Shown here: positions 62,706-64,000 of the stretch, piece after piece
How the letters are laid out: each line of letters starts with the position of its first letter
How positions within the stretch are numbered: position 1 is the first letter of the stretch
Assembly (NCBI GenBank): GCA_003021685.1
Contig: PXRO01000035.1
Coordinates: forward strand, 1 to 64,000
From: Halobacteriales archaeon QS_4_62_28
Lineage (GTDB): Archaea; Halobacteriota; Halobacteria; Halobacteriales; Haloarculaceae
Direction: 5' to 3'
Length of the DNA stretch: 64,000 bases
The notes under the pieces: model-generated
The model's database searches: none
The model's input: only the letters and a program-made list of their open reading frames with translations
What the model was told of the DNA's origin: nothing
Made by a program: the position numbers and the translations under genes

Positions 62706-63730
62706 TGTCTCAGGAACGACAGCGACCGGCGGTCGAGCGCGAACTGACGATGAGCAGAGCGGTGGTCGAGGCCATCGCCGAGGAGATGCGGGACAACGAG
62801 GAGGTCTTCTACATGGGCGAAGACGTGGCTGACTACGGCGGCATTTTCGACAGCACCGAGGGCCTCTTAGACGAGTTCGGCCACGACCGAGTGATGGATG
62901 TCCCGATCAGTGAGACTGCGTATCTCGGGGCTGCCGTCGGTGCCGCCCAGGAAGGCATGCGCCCGATTGCCGAGTTGATGTTCGTCGACTTCTTCGGCGT
63001 CGCCATGGATCAAATCTACAACCAGATGGCGAAAAACACCTACATGAGCGGCGGCGCTGTCAACGTCCCGATGGTCCTCACCGCCGCCGTTGGCGGGACT
63101 TACAACGACGCTGCCCAGCACTCCCAGACTCTCTATGGGACCTTCGCCCACATGCCCGGCATGAAGGTCGTCGTCCCGTCGACGGCCTACGAGGCCAAGG
63201 GACTGATGCACAACGCCATCCGCGACGACGACCCCGTCGTCTACATGTTCCACAAGCGCCTGATGGGTATCGGCTGGATGCCAGCCCCACAGGGACCGAA
63301 GACTCCTGTGCCCGAAGAGGACTACACGATCCCCTTCGGGAGTGCCGATATCAAGCGTGAAGGGTCGGACGTGACTGTCGTCACGCTCGGTCTCCACGTC
63401 CACCGGGCACTCGACGCGGCCGCGGAACTCGAAGACGACGGCCACGATGTCGAGGTGATCGACCTGCGCTCGCTCGTCCCACTGGACACCGAGACGATCA
63501 TCGAGTCGGTTGAAAAGACGGGATCGCTGGTCGTTGTTGACGAGGACTACCGGTCCTACGGTGTCACCGGCGAAATCGTCGCCAGCGTCGCCGAGGAGTC
63601 ACTCGCTGACCTCGACGCCGTCGAACGCGTCGCCGTACCCGACGTTCCTATCCCCTACTCGCGACCCATGGAGAACGAAGTGATCCCGGACAGCAAGGAC
63701 ATCGAAGACGCCGTCAAAGCGCTAGAATAG
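62705..63730 (+). CDS. Acetoin/2-oxoacid dehydrogenase E1 component subunit beta (AcoB-like)
   Basis: 341 residues. MSRAVVEAIAEEM, VFYMGEDVADYGGIFDSTEG, PISETAYLGAAVGAAQEGMR and ELMFVDFFGVAMDQIYNQMAK are E1 beta marks. The C-terminal transketolase domain has VIDLRSLVPLDTETI and YRSYGVTGEIV. It forms the alpha2beta2 E1 with the upstream product. The stop TAG abuts the ATG of the lipoyl-domain gene. Confidence 0.94.
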   Translation: MSQERQRPAVERELTMSRAVVEAIAEEMRDNEEVFYMGEDVADYGGIFDSTEGLLDEFGHDRVMDVPISETAYLGAAVGAAQEGMRPIAELMFVDFFGVAMDQIYNQMAKNTYMSGGAVNVPMVLTAAVGGTYNDAAQHSQTLYGTFAHMPGMKVVVPSTAYEAKGLMHNAIRDDDPVVYMFHKRLMGIGWMPAPQGPKTPVPEEDYTIPFGSADIKREGSDVTVVTLGLHVHRALDAAAELEDDGHDVEVIDLRSLVPLDTETIIESVEKTGSLVVVDEDYRSYGVTGEIVASVAEESLADLDAVERVAVPDVPIPYSRPMENEVIPDSKDIEDAVKALE

Positions 63731-63991
63731 ATGAGCGGTGCTGACCGGATCGCGGTTACCGCCGACGGCGACTGGACGGGCGACGTTGACGAAGACGAGG
63801 GTGTCGTAGTCAACTGGTTCGCCGGCGAGGGAGGTGCTGTCGATGTCGGCGACGCCCTCTGTGAGATCCAGGTCGAAAAAGTCGGCGTCGACATCGAAGC
63901 CCCGGCCGACGGAACGGTAGTTGAAATCGTGTTCAGTGAAGACGACGAGTTCACCATCGGCGACACGCTCGCGTGGATCGAACCGGAATAA
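63731..63991 (+). CDS. Stand-alone lipoyl-domain protein
   Basis: 86 residues, a single biotinyl/lipoyl domain. The modified Lys is Lys50 in QVEKVGVDIEAPADG. Unlike E2 proteins, it lacks the peripheral subunit-binding and catalytic acyltransferase domains, so it acts as a swinging arm on its own or pairs with an E2 lacking its lipoyl domain. It follows E1 beta with no gap and ends 9 bases before the window edge. The rest of the complex, E2 and E3, must lie beyond 64000 if in this operon. Confidence 0.92.
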   Translation: MSGADRIAVTADGDWTGDVDEDEGVVVNWFAGEGGAVDVGDALCEIQVEKVGVDIEAPADGTVVEIVFSEDDEFTIGDTLAWIEPE

Positions 63992-64000
63992 AACAGATCC

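Noticed and set aside
1-64000. CRISPR array
   Set aside because: No regularly spaced 25-40 base direct repeats were found by eye; the repeats present are palindromic and dispersed.

Overview
The window is haloarchaeal chromosome (class Halobacteria). Coding GC is high, Asp/Glu-rich proteins predominate, secreted proteins carry Tat (RR) leaders with or without lipoboxes, and transcripts look largely leaderless, with TATA boxes 22-32 nt before start codons. Typical archaeal genes are present: priS, a GINS subunit, dph2, an AglJ-like glycosyltransferase, archaeal-type tyrS and geranylgeranyl reductase. The family Haloarculaceae is a guess only.

Layout. 0-0.5 kb: 5' part of a TnpB (IS200/IS605-type) gene cut by the window edge. 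0.5-6.1 kb: MBL-fold hydrolase, a type IV pilus-like ATPase/membrane platform pair (the platform carries a fused extracytoplasmic domain) and a membrane protein. 6.2-8.8 kb: small conserved protein and sucCD. 8.9-13.6 kb: zinc-finger protein, SRPBCC protein and an ABC export operon whose first permease is fused to a PrsW-like protease. 13.7-19.9 kb: secreted protein, two YqjF-like (DUF2071) paralogues around a divergent regulator pair, DUF998, HAD and DJ-1 proteins, and a 59-residue membrane peptide. 20-25.7 kb: dph2, a histidine kinase/response regulator/hybrid kinase operon and a METTL5-like methyltransferase. 25.7-33.1 kb: rhomboid, a TnpB relic, DUF5789-like protein, aglJ-like gene, a kinase with a C-terminal lectin-like domain, and HtrA. 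33.2-38.3 kb: GINS, priS, GNAT, DoxX, an eIF2B-like/R15P isomerase and a zinc ribbon. 38.6-44.1 kb: K+ channel, small proteins, membrane hydrolase, a structured noncoding stretch and geranylgeranyl reductase. 44.2-51.4 kb: hydroxyacid dehydrogenase, asd, tyrS, methyltransferase, tRNA-Gly, HD protein, peroxiredoxin, TatA and tRNA-Arg. 51.7-54.1 kb: PTS-type dihydroxyacetone kinase (dhaKLM) with HPr. 54.2-64 kb: a kinase-like protein without a phosphoacceptor domain, halocyanin, FeS-type photolyase relative, ABC1 kinase, an AT-richer secreted TIM-barrel protein, a SnoaL-like protein and an acetoin/2-oxoacid dehydrogenase operon (E1 alpha, E1 beta, free lipoyl domain).

The most unusual signal is noncoding. 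A set of related 40-100 bp palindromic elements (near 6.1, 9.2, 13.6, 18.0, 29.6, 38.0, 42.2 and 51.3 kb) share the end module CCGGCAGTATCA and a hairpin core. In at least five places the element begins in or directly at the stop codon of the neighbouring gene. Second are three signalling or transport proteins with unexpected domain architecture: lectin-like kinase, kinase with two ATPase domains and no His domain, and ABC permease-PrsW fusion. Third are short 3' tRNA copies behind tRNA-Arg, which look like integration scars.
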